NCBI GenBank assembly: GCA_030619215.1
Contig: JAUXBV010000041.1
Coordinates: forward strand, 1 to 11,934
Direction of reading: 5' to 3'
Length of the DNA: 11,934 nt
Origin: Fibrobacterota bacterium
GTDB taxonomy: Bacteria > Fibrobacterota > Chitinivibrionia > Chitinivibrionales > JANQEN01
The notes under the pieces are model-generated. The model did no database searches. It was not told the DNA's origin and was given only the letters and a program-made list of their open reading frames with translations. The position numbers and the translations under genes are program-made. Shown in pieces: positions 1-6,271 of the stretch (position 1 is its first letter; every line of letters starts with the position of its first letter).

Positions 1-483
1 GGTGGTAAAGGAACAAAGGCCGGGAGGGATGCTGAGAATGCACGTCTGGCTGCTCAGAAAGCACAGAAGCAGCTTGCCGATCAACTGGAGGAGCTGCGTG
101 AAAAGTATGGAAGCAGCTCGGAAAAAAGCCTGAGCAAAAGGGTGGAGGAGCTGGAGGAGGAAGCGCGCCGTATTACACAGATGCTTAAACAGCCGATGCC
201 GGACGTGGCTGATCGTCAGGACCGTTTCCTGGTACGCCTGCTCCAGACAACACTGTCAATGCATAAAAGGGAAGACAGGGGGAAAGAGGAGAGAAAATCG
301 AAATCCGCAGTATCCATCTATTCAACGGAGCCTATAGGGGCGTATAGCGATACCTTTGATAAAACCGATACTTTCTATAGATTACGCATGAAAGCCCTTG
401 ACGGCAATTTCCCCGATGCCTACCGCTCCAGCATTCAGAAGTATTTTGATTCGTTGGGGGAGTTGTTTTTGAGAGAAAAATAA
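1..483 (+). CDS. C-terminal part of a coiled-coil, DUF4175-like protein (5' end outside window)
   Basis: The reading frame is open from the first base to the TAA at 481-483 and gives 160 residues of a longer protein. A GTG at 142 is an internal valine, not a start, because the same frame continues upstream with the same composition. The first ~60 residues are a charged, Gln/Glu/Lys-rich helix typical of coiled coil. After that comes a block with an RQDRFLVRLLQTTLSMHKRE-type pattern followed by a basic KEERKSKS stretch, then a tail ending in YRSSIQKYFDSLGEL. This order (coiled coil, RQ..LL.RLL, basic KRES-like patch, final 'YR..I..YF..L' helix) resembles the C-terminus of the large membrane-anchored DUF4175-type proteins of the Bacteroidota/Chlorobi/Fibrobacterota group. 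The function of that family is not established. The coding call is firm; the family name is from memory of the pattern. Confidence 0.75.
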   Translation, partial: GGKGTKAGRDAENARLAAQKAQKQLADQLEELREKYGSSSEKSLSKRVEELEEEARRITQMLKQPMPDVADRQDRFLVRLLQTTLSMHKREDRGKEERKSKSAVSIYSTEPIGAYSDTFDKTDTFYRLRMKALDGNFPDAYRSSIQKYFDSLGELFLREK

Positions 484-554
484 ACAAAGGTATAATAAAA
501 AATTATAATATTGGGGGAAAGTGCACAAATGAACCAGGTATATTTGCTCAGCAT

Positions 555-573
555 ATGATATTGGTATCATTTT
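555..573 (+). terminator. Weak candidate intrinsic terminator after the first gene
   Basis: Perfect 6-bp arms ATGATA (555-560) and TATCAT (565-570) enclose the loop TTGG and are followed by a short T run (570-573). It lies 72 bases after the stop at 483. The stem is AT-rich and the T run is short, so termination is only possible, not shown. A looser AT-only inverted repeat (TATAAT/ATTATA, 491-507) is also nearby. Confidence 0.25.
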
Positions 574-595
574 CATCAGTAGTAATACAAAAATA

Positions 596-920
596 TTATT
601 TTCCACTCAAATTATTTTTTATCCAGCCTTTACGTGGTAACCATAATAAATCATTTACATTTCCTTTTTTTATAGCTTTAAGACAAGGATTAAGAAAGGA
701 CTTTATTTCTTCAACAATTTCATGAAAACCATGTATAAAGTCTTCTGCCACCTTTAAGTATAAATGTTTTGTTGTTTTTTGATTGGGAAAGCCGGAAAAG
801 AAATCTCTCAGCTGCATATTGGTCAAAAACTCTTTGGCCGTCAATTTTTTTTATACGAATAATATTTCGCAATTGATTTCAAACGGATTCTTCTATATTT
901 AAATGCTTGCCTTTTGTCAT
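596..920 (-). pseudogene. Decayed AbiEii-type nucleotidyltransferase toxin gene
   Basis: From ATG at 920-918 the frame reads 13 codons ending NIEESV and then hits TGA (881-879). In the same frame it continues NQLRNIIRIKKIDG..., YAAERFLFRLSQSK and FILKGG..LYTW until TGA at 722-720. The spacing and motifs match the start of AbiEii/DUF1814 nucleotidyltransferases, which typically read 'SVR.RL.N...', 'YA.ERFLYRLSQS' and 'F.LKGG'. At about 727 the likeness moves to another frame: HEIVEEIKSFLNPCLKAI and a W......GW ending, with TAA at 598-596. That resembles the family C-terminus ('I..FL.P...', late tryptophans). Family members are about 300 residues; only ~65 N-terminal and ~40 C-terminal residues remain, so the middle, including the expected catalytic Asp motif, is deleted. 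The first TGA sits where an Arg is usual, consistent with a CGA to TGA change. The match is from memory of the family, not from an alignment. Confidence 0.65.
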
Positions 921-1045
921 GTAAGTGCCTCAATATATGGACGAATCACATTGGTCATACGACAAATATATTGATAATTTATTAACAATATAGAAAAGTT
1001 AACGGGATATTTTTTAGTAAAATGACTATTTAGTTTTTTATATAA
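917..1045 (-). pseudogene. Remnant tail of the antitoxin partner (AbiEi-like)
   Basis: On the minus strand a frame open from 1045 ends RMTNVIRPYIEALT with TGA at 919-917. This stop overlaps the toxin-remnant start in the sequence ATGA (920-917), the coupling expected of an antitoxin-toxin operon with the antitoxin first. A stop at 1048-1046 closes the frame upstream, and further stops follow, so only 42 codons survive. There is no start codon at its head. The 'RPYIEAL' ending is reminiscent of antitoxin C-termini found before AbiEii genes. Identity rests mainly on position and the ATGA overlap, so this is a weak call. Confidence 0.35.
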
Positions 1046-1122
1046 TTAAGTATATTCTACAAGTTATACTAAAGCACAAGGTGCCGATTTATCGGTACAA
1101 GGTGCCGATTTATCGGTATAAC
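1041..1122 (+). promoter_or_regulatory. Probable promoter region of the pyrophosphatase gene
   Basis: Two -10 candidates lie here: a perfect TATAAT at 1041-1046 and TATAAC at 1117-1122. Neither has a convincing -35 about 17 bp upstream. Using the second, transcription would begin near 1128, just before the 1132-1164 hairpin, and the tandem repeats would occupy the region normally contacted by an activator or repressor. Using the first, the repeats would lie in the untranslated leader. The sequence does not decide between them. Confidence 0.3.
1076..1117. repeat. Perfect tandem repeat, 2 x 21 bp, each with a palindrome
   Basis: Units 1076-1096 and 1097-1117 are identical over all 21 bases and directly abut. 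Each contains CCGATTTATCGG, arms CCGAT and ATCGG around TT, extendable to GTGCCGAT/ATCGGTAC with one mismatch in the first unit. The palindromes are therefore 21 bp apart, two helical turns, on the same face of the DNA. The pair lies 114-155 bp before the pyrophosphatase start, between the toxin-antitoxin remnant and the leader hairpin. A TATAAC (1117-1122) at the end of the second unit could be a -10 element, which would put the repeats in the -35 region. Two operators for a dimeric regulator is the simplest reading; a duplication scar is the alternative. Confidence 0.8.
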
Positions 1123-1131
1123 ATTATGTAG

Positions 1132-1164
1132 GAGCGGATAGGCCATTATCATGTCCTCCCGCTC
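1132..1164 (+). promoter_or_regulatory. Leader-RNA hairpin upstream of the pyrophosphatase gene
   Basis: GAGCGG (1132-1137) pairs with CCGCTC (1159-1164). Inside, AGG (1140-1142) pairs with CCT (1155-1157), and CAT (1144-1146) pairs with ATG (1151-1153) around the loop TATC. Twelve base pairs are interrupted only by an AT/C internal loop and one C-T mismatch. No T run follows, so it is not an intrinsic terminator. It could be a 5' stabilising stem, a protein-binding site or part of a larger regulatory RNA; no known riboswitch was recognised. Confidence 0.5.
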
Positions 1165-1230
1165 AACATACTGTTAAATATTTTCAGGAAAACAGGAAAT
1201 AAAATTTATACTTATAAACCGGAGGTTTGA

Positions 1231-3444
1231 ATGAACAATTTTTATCTGTACGGCCCCATAGGCGCCGCTGCTCTGGCTCTGATTTACGCCTTTATTAAGG
1301 CGTCCTGGGTTAACAAACAGGATCCCGGCAATGAACGTATGCAGAAAATCGGAGGCTGGATAGCCGATGGCGCAATGGCCTTTCTGAGAAAAGAATATAA
1401 AGTCCTGGCCTTTTTTATTATTGCGGTAGCGGTTGCTTTGGGAGCATCCAATGCCGGGCTGGAAGATTCCACCTGGATGATTGCCGTATCATTTGTTGCC
1501 GGCGCGCTTTGTTCCGCGCTTGCCGGGTTTATCGGCATGAAAGTTGCCACAAAAGCCAATATCCGTACTGCGAGTGCCGCCCGTAAAGGGTTAAACGGAG
1601 CCCTTCGGGTAGCCTTTTCCGGAGGTTCGGTTATGGGGCTCTGTGTAGTCGGTCTTGCGCTGATGGGACTTGGTACGCTTTTTGTTATTTACAGTAAAAT
1701 GTATGGAGTTGAAACAGCGAGTACTCTGGCTCTTACTCTCAATGTGCTTTCAGGCTTTTCACTCGGGGCGTCTACAATAGCCCTTTTCGCGCGCGTTGGC
1801 GGAGGTATTTACACCAAAGCAGCCGACGTAGGCGCCGATCTTGTAGGTAAAGTTGAAGCCGGCATCCCTGAAGACCACCCTTTGAACCCTGCCACTATAG
1901 CGGATAACGTCGGTGATAATGTTGGGGACGTAGCCGGTATGGGAGCTGACCTGTTTGAATCCTATGTCGGGTCTATAGTTTCTTCCATGATTCTCGGAAC
2001 AGCCTGGGCAGCAGGTATTGCAAAGCTGGGCGGAGACAATATGGGAGCGGTTTACCTGCCTCTTGTCCTTGGAATGATCGGGATTCTCTGTTCAATTGTA
2101 GGGACATTTTTTGTTAAAACCAAAGAGGGGGGAAATCCTCAGGCTGCCCTTAATACGGGCACTTTCGGCGCAGGCATATTAATGATAATCTCCACAGTAA
2201 TTGCCATCAGATACATGATACCCCAGGGCTCTATTGAAGTGGTAAACATACTTAACCCCTCTGCCGGACCAAAAGTATATCAATGGTGGGGACTGGCACT
2301 AGCAGTATTCGGCGGTTTGCTTGCCGGTACTCTGATTGGACTTGTAACAGAATACTACACAGCTACGGGACGTAAACCTGTAGGCCAGATAATTAATTCC
2401 GCACGCACAGGCCCGGCTACTACAATCATCCAGGGCCTGGCACTGGGCATGAATTCCACTACTATTCCCGTGCTTCTTATTTGCGGGGCAATAATTACGG
2501 CATATTCGTTCGCCGGGCTTTTTGGCGTGGCACTTTCCGCTGTCGGTATGCTCTCTACAACCGGTATTCAGCTTGCGGTTGATGCTTATGGACCCATTGC
2601 CGACAATGCCGGCGGAATTGCTGAAATGGCTCAGCTAGGCCGGGAGGTAAGGGCCCGCACAGACAAGCTCGATGCAGTCGGCAATACAACAGCAGCCGTG
2701 GGCAAGGGCTTTGCCATTGGCTCGGCAGCGCTTACTGCTCTGGCTATGACATCAGCCTATCTCACAAAGATGAATGGGAGAGTCGAAATTAATGCTGCGG
2801 ATCCGTTTGTCCTTGTCGGGCTTTTAATCGGCTGCATGCTTCCTTTCAGATTTTCTGCCATGGCCATGGTTGCTGTGGGGAAAGCCGCCCAGGATATGAT
2901 AAAGGAAGTCAGGAGACAGTTCGATGAAATCGCTGAACTCAGACCCGCGCTTATGGCAGCCCGGAAGGCAGAAAGCGAAGAAAGAGAGCCAAACGAAGAG
3001 GAAAAGAAGATCATTCAGGCAGCAGACGGCAAAGCAGAATATGCACATTGTGTAGGGATAGCAACAGACGCGGCAATTAAGAAAATGGTTGTTCCCGGAC
3101 TCATTGCCGTTGTGGTTCCCGTAGCAATCGGCCTGATTCCGGGTTATGGTCCGAATATGCTTGGCGGGCTCCTGATTGGCTGCACCATTTCCGGGGTATG
3201 CATGGCCATCTTCCAGTCCAATGCCGGCGGTGCCTGGGACAACGCGAAGAAGCAGGTAAAAGACGGCGGGCATGCCGAATTCAAAGATGCTTATGACGAA
3301 ATGCATTTAGCAACGGTGACAGGCGATACAGTCGGTGATCCCCTGAAAGACACATCCGGCCCGAGCCTTAACATACTCATCAAGCTGGTATCTGTCGTTG
3401 CCATGATTATAGCTCCTATACTTTACGAACTGCATTTCAAATAA
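1231..3444 (+). CDS. hppA: Membrane-bound, K+-dependent ion-pumping pyrophosphatase (Na+-type signature)
   Basis: This integral inner-membrane enzyme of ~16 helices hydrolyses PPi and uses the energy to export Na+ and/or H+. All hallmark motifs are present: GGGIYTKAADVGADLVGKVE (190-209), DNVGDNVGD (225-233), YGPIADNAGG (453-462), SNAGGAWDNAK (663-673) and GDTVGDPLKDTSGPSLN (698-714). In GNTTAAVGKG (484-493) the residue after TT is Ala488 with Gly491 three further on; K+-independent enzymes carry Lys and Thr there, so this one should need K+. In GADLFESYVG the glutamate (E243) follows D240 by three, as in the Na+-pumping Thermotoga enzyme (D243/E246); plant H+ pumps place it seven after. The length of 737 is normal. 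GGAGGT (1221-1226) precedes ATG. The gene appears monocistronic, closed by the terminator at 3474-3514. Na+ alone versus Na+/H+ transport cannot be settled by eye. Confidence 0.97.
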   Translation: MNNFYLYGPIGAAALALIYAFIKASWVNKQDPGNERMQKIGGWIADGAMAFLRKEYKVLAFFIIAVAVALGASNAGLEDSTWMIAVSFVAGALCSALAGFIGMKVATKANIRTASAARKGLNGALRVAFSGGSVMGLCVVGLALMGLGTLFVIYSKMYGVETASTLALTLNVLSGFSLGASTIALFARVGGGIYTKAADVGADLVGKVEAGIPEDHPLNPATIADNVGDNVGDVAGMGADLFESYVGSIVSSMILGTAWAAGIAKLGGDNMGAVYLPLVLGMIGILCSIVGTFFVKTKEGGNPQAALNTGTFGAGILMIISTVIAIRYMIPQGSIEVVNILNPSAGPKVYQWWGLALAVFGGLLAGTLIGLVTEYYTATGRKPVGQIINSARTGPATTIIQGLALGMNSTTIPVLLICGAIITAYSFAGLFGVALSAVGMLSTTGIQLAVDAYGPIADNAGGIAEMAQLGREVRARTDKLDAVGNTTAAVGKGFAIGSAALTALAMTSAYLTKMNGRVEINAADPFVLVGLLIGCMLPFRFSAMAMVAVGKAAQDMIKEVRRQFDEIAELRPALMAARKAESEEREPNEEEKKIIQAADGKAEYAHCVGIATDAAIKKMVVPGLIAVVVPVAIGLIPGYGPNMLGGLLIGCTISGVCMAIFQSNAGGAWDNAKKQVKDGGHAEFKDAYDEMHLATVTGDTVGDPLKDTSGPSLNILIKLVSVVAMIIAPILYELHFK

Positions 3445-3473
3445 ACCGGACTTTTTACGATAGAAGAATCCTG

Positions 3474-3514
3474 ATCCTCTTGTATTATCAGAAGATATAC
3501 AAGGGGATTTTTTT
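3474..3514 (+). terminator. Strong intrinsic terminator of the pyrophosphatase gene
   Basis: ATCCTCTTGTAT (3474-3485) pairs with ATACAAGGGGAT (3497-3508) over 12 positions, with one G-U wobble and an 11-nt loop. A run of seven T (3508-3514) follows. It lies 29 bases after the stop codon. Confidence 0.92.
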
Positions 3515-3541
3515 ATTGTGTCAGGTTTTATCCGTTCATAC

Positions 3542-3560
3542 TGTTTTCTGTAAGAAAACA
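3542..3560. promoter_or_regulatory. Perfect 19-bp dyad, operator candidate
   Basis: TGTTTTCT (3542-3549) and AGAAAACA (3553-3560) are exact reverse complements around GTA. The site is upstream of the outer-membrane gene at 3673 and 28 bases beyond the terminator T run. No T run follows it, so it looks like a protein-binding site rather than a terminator. No promoter boxes near it are convincing. Confidence 0.45.
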
Positions 3561-3629
3561 CTTTCCACCAAAAACGCCTCTTTTTCCAATCAAATTTCCT
3601 TCGATTTTTAGTACAATTATTATAGAGCC

Positions 3630-3649
3630 TTCATGATCTCTTTCATGAA
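3630..3649. promoter_or_regulatory. Inverted repeat just before the barrel gene's ribosome site
   Basis: TTCATGA (3630-3636) and TCATGAA (3643-3649) are reverse complements separated by TCTCTT. It ends 10 bases before the AGAGGG ribosome site (3660-3665). A TATTAT at 3618-3623 could be a -10, placing the dyad over the transcription start. It may be an operator or a leader stem. Confidence 0.35.
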
Positions 3650-3672
3650 CCTCACTCCAAGAGGGTAAATAG

Positions 3673-4707
3673 ATGATACTGACGAAACAGAATAGTGTAA
3701 TCCTGATGCTGCTGATATGTATACAGGTATCACATGCAATCGTATTACCCTCATCCGACACCCTGAGAATTCTAATAACAGGAACAACAAAATCAAAGCC
3801 AAAAGGGCCTCTGGGATTTAAAATAACCGATCATGGCGGCGTCAGGTTTTCAGCACGCCGTACATTGAAGACTGATATGGATGTCTACCTGTCATTCAAT
3901 GTAAAAAATACCACGTTTATACCCTTTACCGAGGAGGGGTGGATTCGCCGGCAACGGAATGGCTTTCGTGCCACCGGAGGTATGTTTCGGAGCCGGTATG
4001 GACGGACACGGTTTTATAAGTCCGCCTCAGTATACAATCCCATGTTTGAAAGTTATGTATTGTGGGACGCCTGTGGAATTGGTATGGCCCTTGAAAAAGA
4101 GAAGGGGAAATCATTAATAAAAGGCGCTGTTACCATGGGTCAGGACAAGTGCAGCGCGTCACACATTCTTTACAGGGTAAAGTATAAACGCTTTACCGGT
4201 ATGGTTCTGAGCGGGATTCAATTAGCTCCCTCTGAAATAAGGAATGACCGTTTTACCACCGGATCGGAGCTGTTCCTTTGCTATCGCCTGATAAAACTGC
4301 ATGCAGTTATCGCATACGATTACCTGAAACACTTTGGCATTCCGGCAGATAAAACAATCAATAAGACGACACACCTGGTATGCGGTTTTTTTGAAGCACG
4401 GGCACACGCTTGTAAATTCCTCGATATAAATATTCTGACCTATTATAAAAGTTATCAAAGGAATGATGACTATAAATCCGCCTACAGTGGATATGTTGTT
4501 GAATCGATATTTAATAAATGGCTCGGTATTGGCCAGGGGCTGGAGACTGAAACCAAAAACAGCGAAACGATAATACAGCCGGAGATCTTTTTCCTGTTAA
4601 CACCGATTAAAGACCATCTTTCGTTGAAACTGAGTTGTAACATAGGAAAAGAAGATGAAATCTCCCGGCCTTATAAGTGGTCCGGGAGTATACGGGTTGC
4701 ATTTTAG
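3673..4707 (+). CDS. Predicted outer-membrane beta-barrel protein, unknown function
   Basis: The 344-residue product begins with a hydrophobic signal sequence (residues 1-22), with likely cleavage after SHA before IVLPSS. The mature part has no further hydrophobic helices. It alternates polar and hydrophobic residues in stretches of 8-12, rich in Tyr, Phe, Gly, Arg and Lys, as in beta-barrels, and ends in WSGSIRVAF, a terminal strand closing on Phe as recognised by the BAM machinery. AGAGGG (3660-3665) is seven bases before ATG. I do not recognise a named family; barrel domains of FCB-group envelope proteins look similar. It follows a terminator, so it has its own promoter, and may or may not be co-transcribed with the radical SAM gene 98 bp downstream. 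Role could be transport or envelope structure. Confidence 0.7.
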   Translation: MILTKQNSVILMLLICIQVSHAIVLPSSDTLRILITGTTKSKPKGPLGFKITDHGGVRFSARRTLKTDMDVYLSFNVKNTTFIPFTEEGWIRRQRNGFRATGGMFRSRYGRTRFYKSASVYNPMFESYVLWDACGIGMALEKEKGKSLIKGAVTMGQDKCSASHILYRVKYKRFTGMVLSGIQLAPSEIRNDRFTTGSELFLCYRLIKLHAVIAYDYLKHFGIPADKTINKTTHLVCGFFEARAHACKFLDINILTYYKSYQRNDDYKSAYSGYVVESIFNKWLGIGQGLETETKNSETIIQPEIFFLLTPIKDHLSLKLSCNIGKEDEISRPYKWSGSIRVAF

Positions 4708-4718
4708 TTGGATAGTTA

Positions 4719-4756
4719 TTGACTGTTATTAATATATGGTAGTATTAAACTGTCAA
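4719..4756 (+). promoter_or_regulatory. Promoter embedded in a long imperfect dyad, before the radical SAM gene
   Basis: TTGACT (4719-4724) and TATTAA (4743-4748), 18 bp apart, form a fair sigma70 promoter. The same stretch is nearly symmetrical: TTGAC.GTT (4719-4727) faces AAC.GTCAA (4748-4756), and TTAATA (4729-4734) faces TATTAA (4743-4748) with a two-base offset. A repressor bound to the dyad would cover both boxes. No T run follows, so termination is unlikely. Confidence 0.5.
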
Positions 4757-4805
4757 CCTGAAATATGATATGAACGGGAATACCCCTTAAAATAAGGAGG
4801 AGTAA

Positions 4806-6257
4806 ATGGAAAAAGAGAGATGTTATGATGTGCTCCTGACCTACCCGGCAGAAAATCTTCGCATATTCGAGCCGATGATTCCTCTGGGCATTGCCAGCAT
4901 TGCTGCGGTACTGGAGGAACATAATTTCTTCGTGAAAATAGTGGATTTTAACCGTTATAAAGGTGATTACCGGAGAGATTTGAAACGCTGGAAACCAAAA
5001 ATAATCGGGATTGGTGGAACCACGCCCACGCGGAAAGGAAGTTTTTTAACGGCAGAATTATCCAAGAAGGTTTTGCCTGATGTCCCTGTTGTCTATGGAG
5101 GTGTACACGCGACATTTACCGCTAAAGATACACTGGATAACATACCTCAGATTGATTTCATTGTTAAAGGCGAGGGGGAATACACATTTCTCGCATTGTG
5201 TAAAAAATTTATTCGAAATAATGATGTTGACATTTTTGAGCTTGATGGGTTGTGCTTTCGGCATAAGGGGGAAATATTTGAGAACAGCCAGGCAAGGATA
5301 AATAATCTTGATTATATCCCTATGCCGTCAAGACACCTTTTTGAATATGATTATAATATGACACTCGATTGTAATAATCTTAAAGCTGATTTTATAATGA
5401 CTTCGCGGGGGTGCCCGGCAAGCTGCTCGTTCTGCTCGGCATCAAGAATGTTTCCCGGTGGTGTGAAGCTCAGAAGTATGCCGGAAATTCAAAAAGAAAT
5501 TGAATTTATTCTACTACGTCAGGATATAAAAGCTTTGAAAATATTCGACAGCACCTTTACAGCAGATAGAGAGCATGTTATCAATTTCTGTAACATGATA
5601 CGCCAATACGATTTATTATGGGAATGTGAGATCCGGGCTGATACGGTTGACAGAGATCTTTTAAAACAGATGAAAAATGCCGGTTGCTGCTCTATTAATG
5701 TAGGGCTGGAGACGACCCATGAGAGATTATTAAAACAGATAGGGAAAAATATAAGGGTGCGGCAGGTTGAGTCTGTTATGGTATGGTGCAGGGAGCTGGG
5801 TATTAATACGAAAGTATTTTTCACTTTCGGTCACCTGGATGAAACGTATAAAGAATGTGTTCAGGATATTGGTTATATCAAAGAGAAAAGAGATGACATT
5901 GATTTTTATGCAACAACCGTAGGGATACGCGTGTATCCGGGAACAACACTGGAAAAACAGATGCAGAAAAAAAACCTTATGCCGAGAAACTTTTCATGGG
6001 CCAGGTTTAAGCCGTCCATAAAAAATCTTCTCTTATTGGAAACGAGTGATGTATTACTCCTTGAACAGAAGGAAATGACATCTTACAAATTGTCAACCCT
6101 TATAATCAGGTTATGCATGCAGGGAACAGTGTTGTCGACAAGCTATATATGGAAAATGCTGCGGAATAATGTGACGGGTTTAATTGAAAGTGTTTTAACG
6201 GGGATGCGTCATACGCGGCACAGGGTTGAGAGAGTGTTTGTTAAGATTGACCCGTGA
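4806..6257 (+). CDS. B12-binding-domain radical SAM protein, substrate unknown
   Basis: The N-terminal ~140 residues form a cobalamin-binding-type Rossmann domain: a start like LLTYPAEN...PLGIASIAAVLE, then VVYGGVHATF (95-104) and FIVKGEGEYTF (118-128). As in many BchE/methyltransferase relatives, no DxHxxG base-off histidine motif is visible. The radical SAM domain carries CPASCSFC with Cys203, Cys207 and Cys210 (CxxxCxxC) for the 4Fe-4S cluster, then IFDSTF (246-251) and INVGLETT (297-304) in the expected order. The tail (~410-483) is unique to this protein as far as I can tell. The class makes C-methylations, ring closures or other radical changes on lipids, cofactors or peptides; the substrate cannot be read from sequence. 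Ribosome site AAGGAGG (4794-4800) fits the ATG at 4806. The next gene converges from the other strand after 14 bp. Confidence 0.92.
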   Translation: MEKERCYDVLLTYPAENLRIFEPMIPLGIASIAAVLEEHNFFVKIVDFNRYKGDYRRDLKRWKPKIIGIGGTTPTRKGSFLTAELSKKVLPDVPVVYGGVHATFTAKDTLDNIPQIDFIVKGEGEYTFLALCKKFIRNNDVDIFELDGLCFRHKGEIFENSQARINNLDYIPMPSRHLFEYDYNMTLDCNNLKADFIMTSRGCPASCSFCSASRMFPGGVKLRSMPEIQKEIEFILLRQDIKALKIFDSTFTADREHVINFCNMIRQYDLLWECEIRADTVDRDLLKQMKNAGCCSINVGLETTHERLLKQIGKNIRVRQVESVMVWCRELGINTKVFFTFGHLDETYKECVQDIGYIKEKRDDIDFYATTVGIRVYPGTTLEKQMQKKNLMPRNFSWARFKPSIKNLLLLETSDVLLLEQKEMTSYKLSTLIIRLCMQGTVLSTSYIWKMLRNNVTGLIESVLTGMRHTRHRVERVFVKIDP

Positions 6258-6271
6258 GAAAAAGTAATAAG

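Larger units (their letters stand above)
484..1230. other. 747-bp AT-rich stretch without an intact gene
   Basis: Between the stop at 483 and the start at 1231 there is no intact plausible gene. The composition is visibly more AT-rich than the flanking coding regions. It holds a weak hairpin at 555-573, minus-strand toxin-antitoxin remnants at 596-1045, a tandem repeat at 1076-1117 and a leader hairpin at 1132-1164; these are listed separately. The rest, mainly 484-554 and 1165-1220, shows nothing I can name apart from a possible second hairpin (CTGTT 1171-1175 with AACAG 1191-1195). Confidence 0.7.

Noticed and set aside
530..559. Short ORF after the first gene (ATG at 530)
   Set aside because: Ten codons including the stop, a poor match to a ribosome site and no recognisable content.
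596..844. 82-codon minus-strand ORF as an independent small gene
   Set aside because: It starts at TTG with no ribosome site, and its first half is out of frame with the AbiEii-like motifs on the same strand; only its last ~40 codons look genuine, as part of the pseudogene.
1151..1177. Nine-codon ORF (ATG...TAA) in the leader as an upstream control peptide
   Set aside because: Its ATG is inside the stem of the leader hairpin and the nearest ribosome-like AGGAG is too far away (over 15 bases).
2824..3306. 160-codon minus-strand ORF inside the pyrophosphatase gene
   Set aside because: It lies fully antisense to a well-conserved coding region, has Cys/His-rich low-plausibility composition and no ribosome site; it is a shadow.
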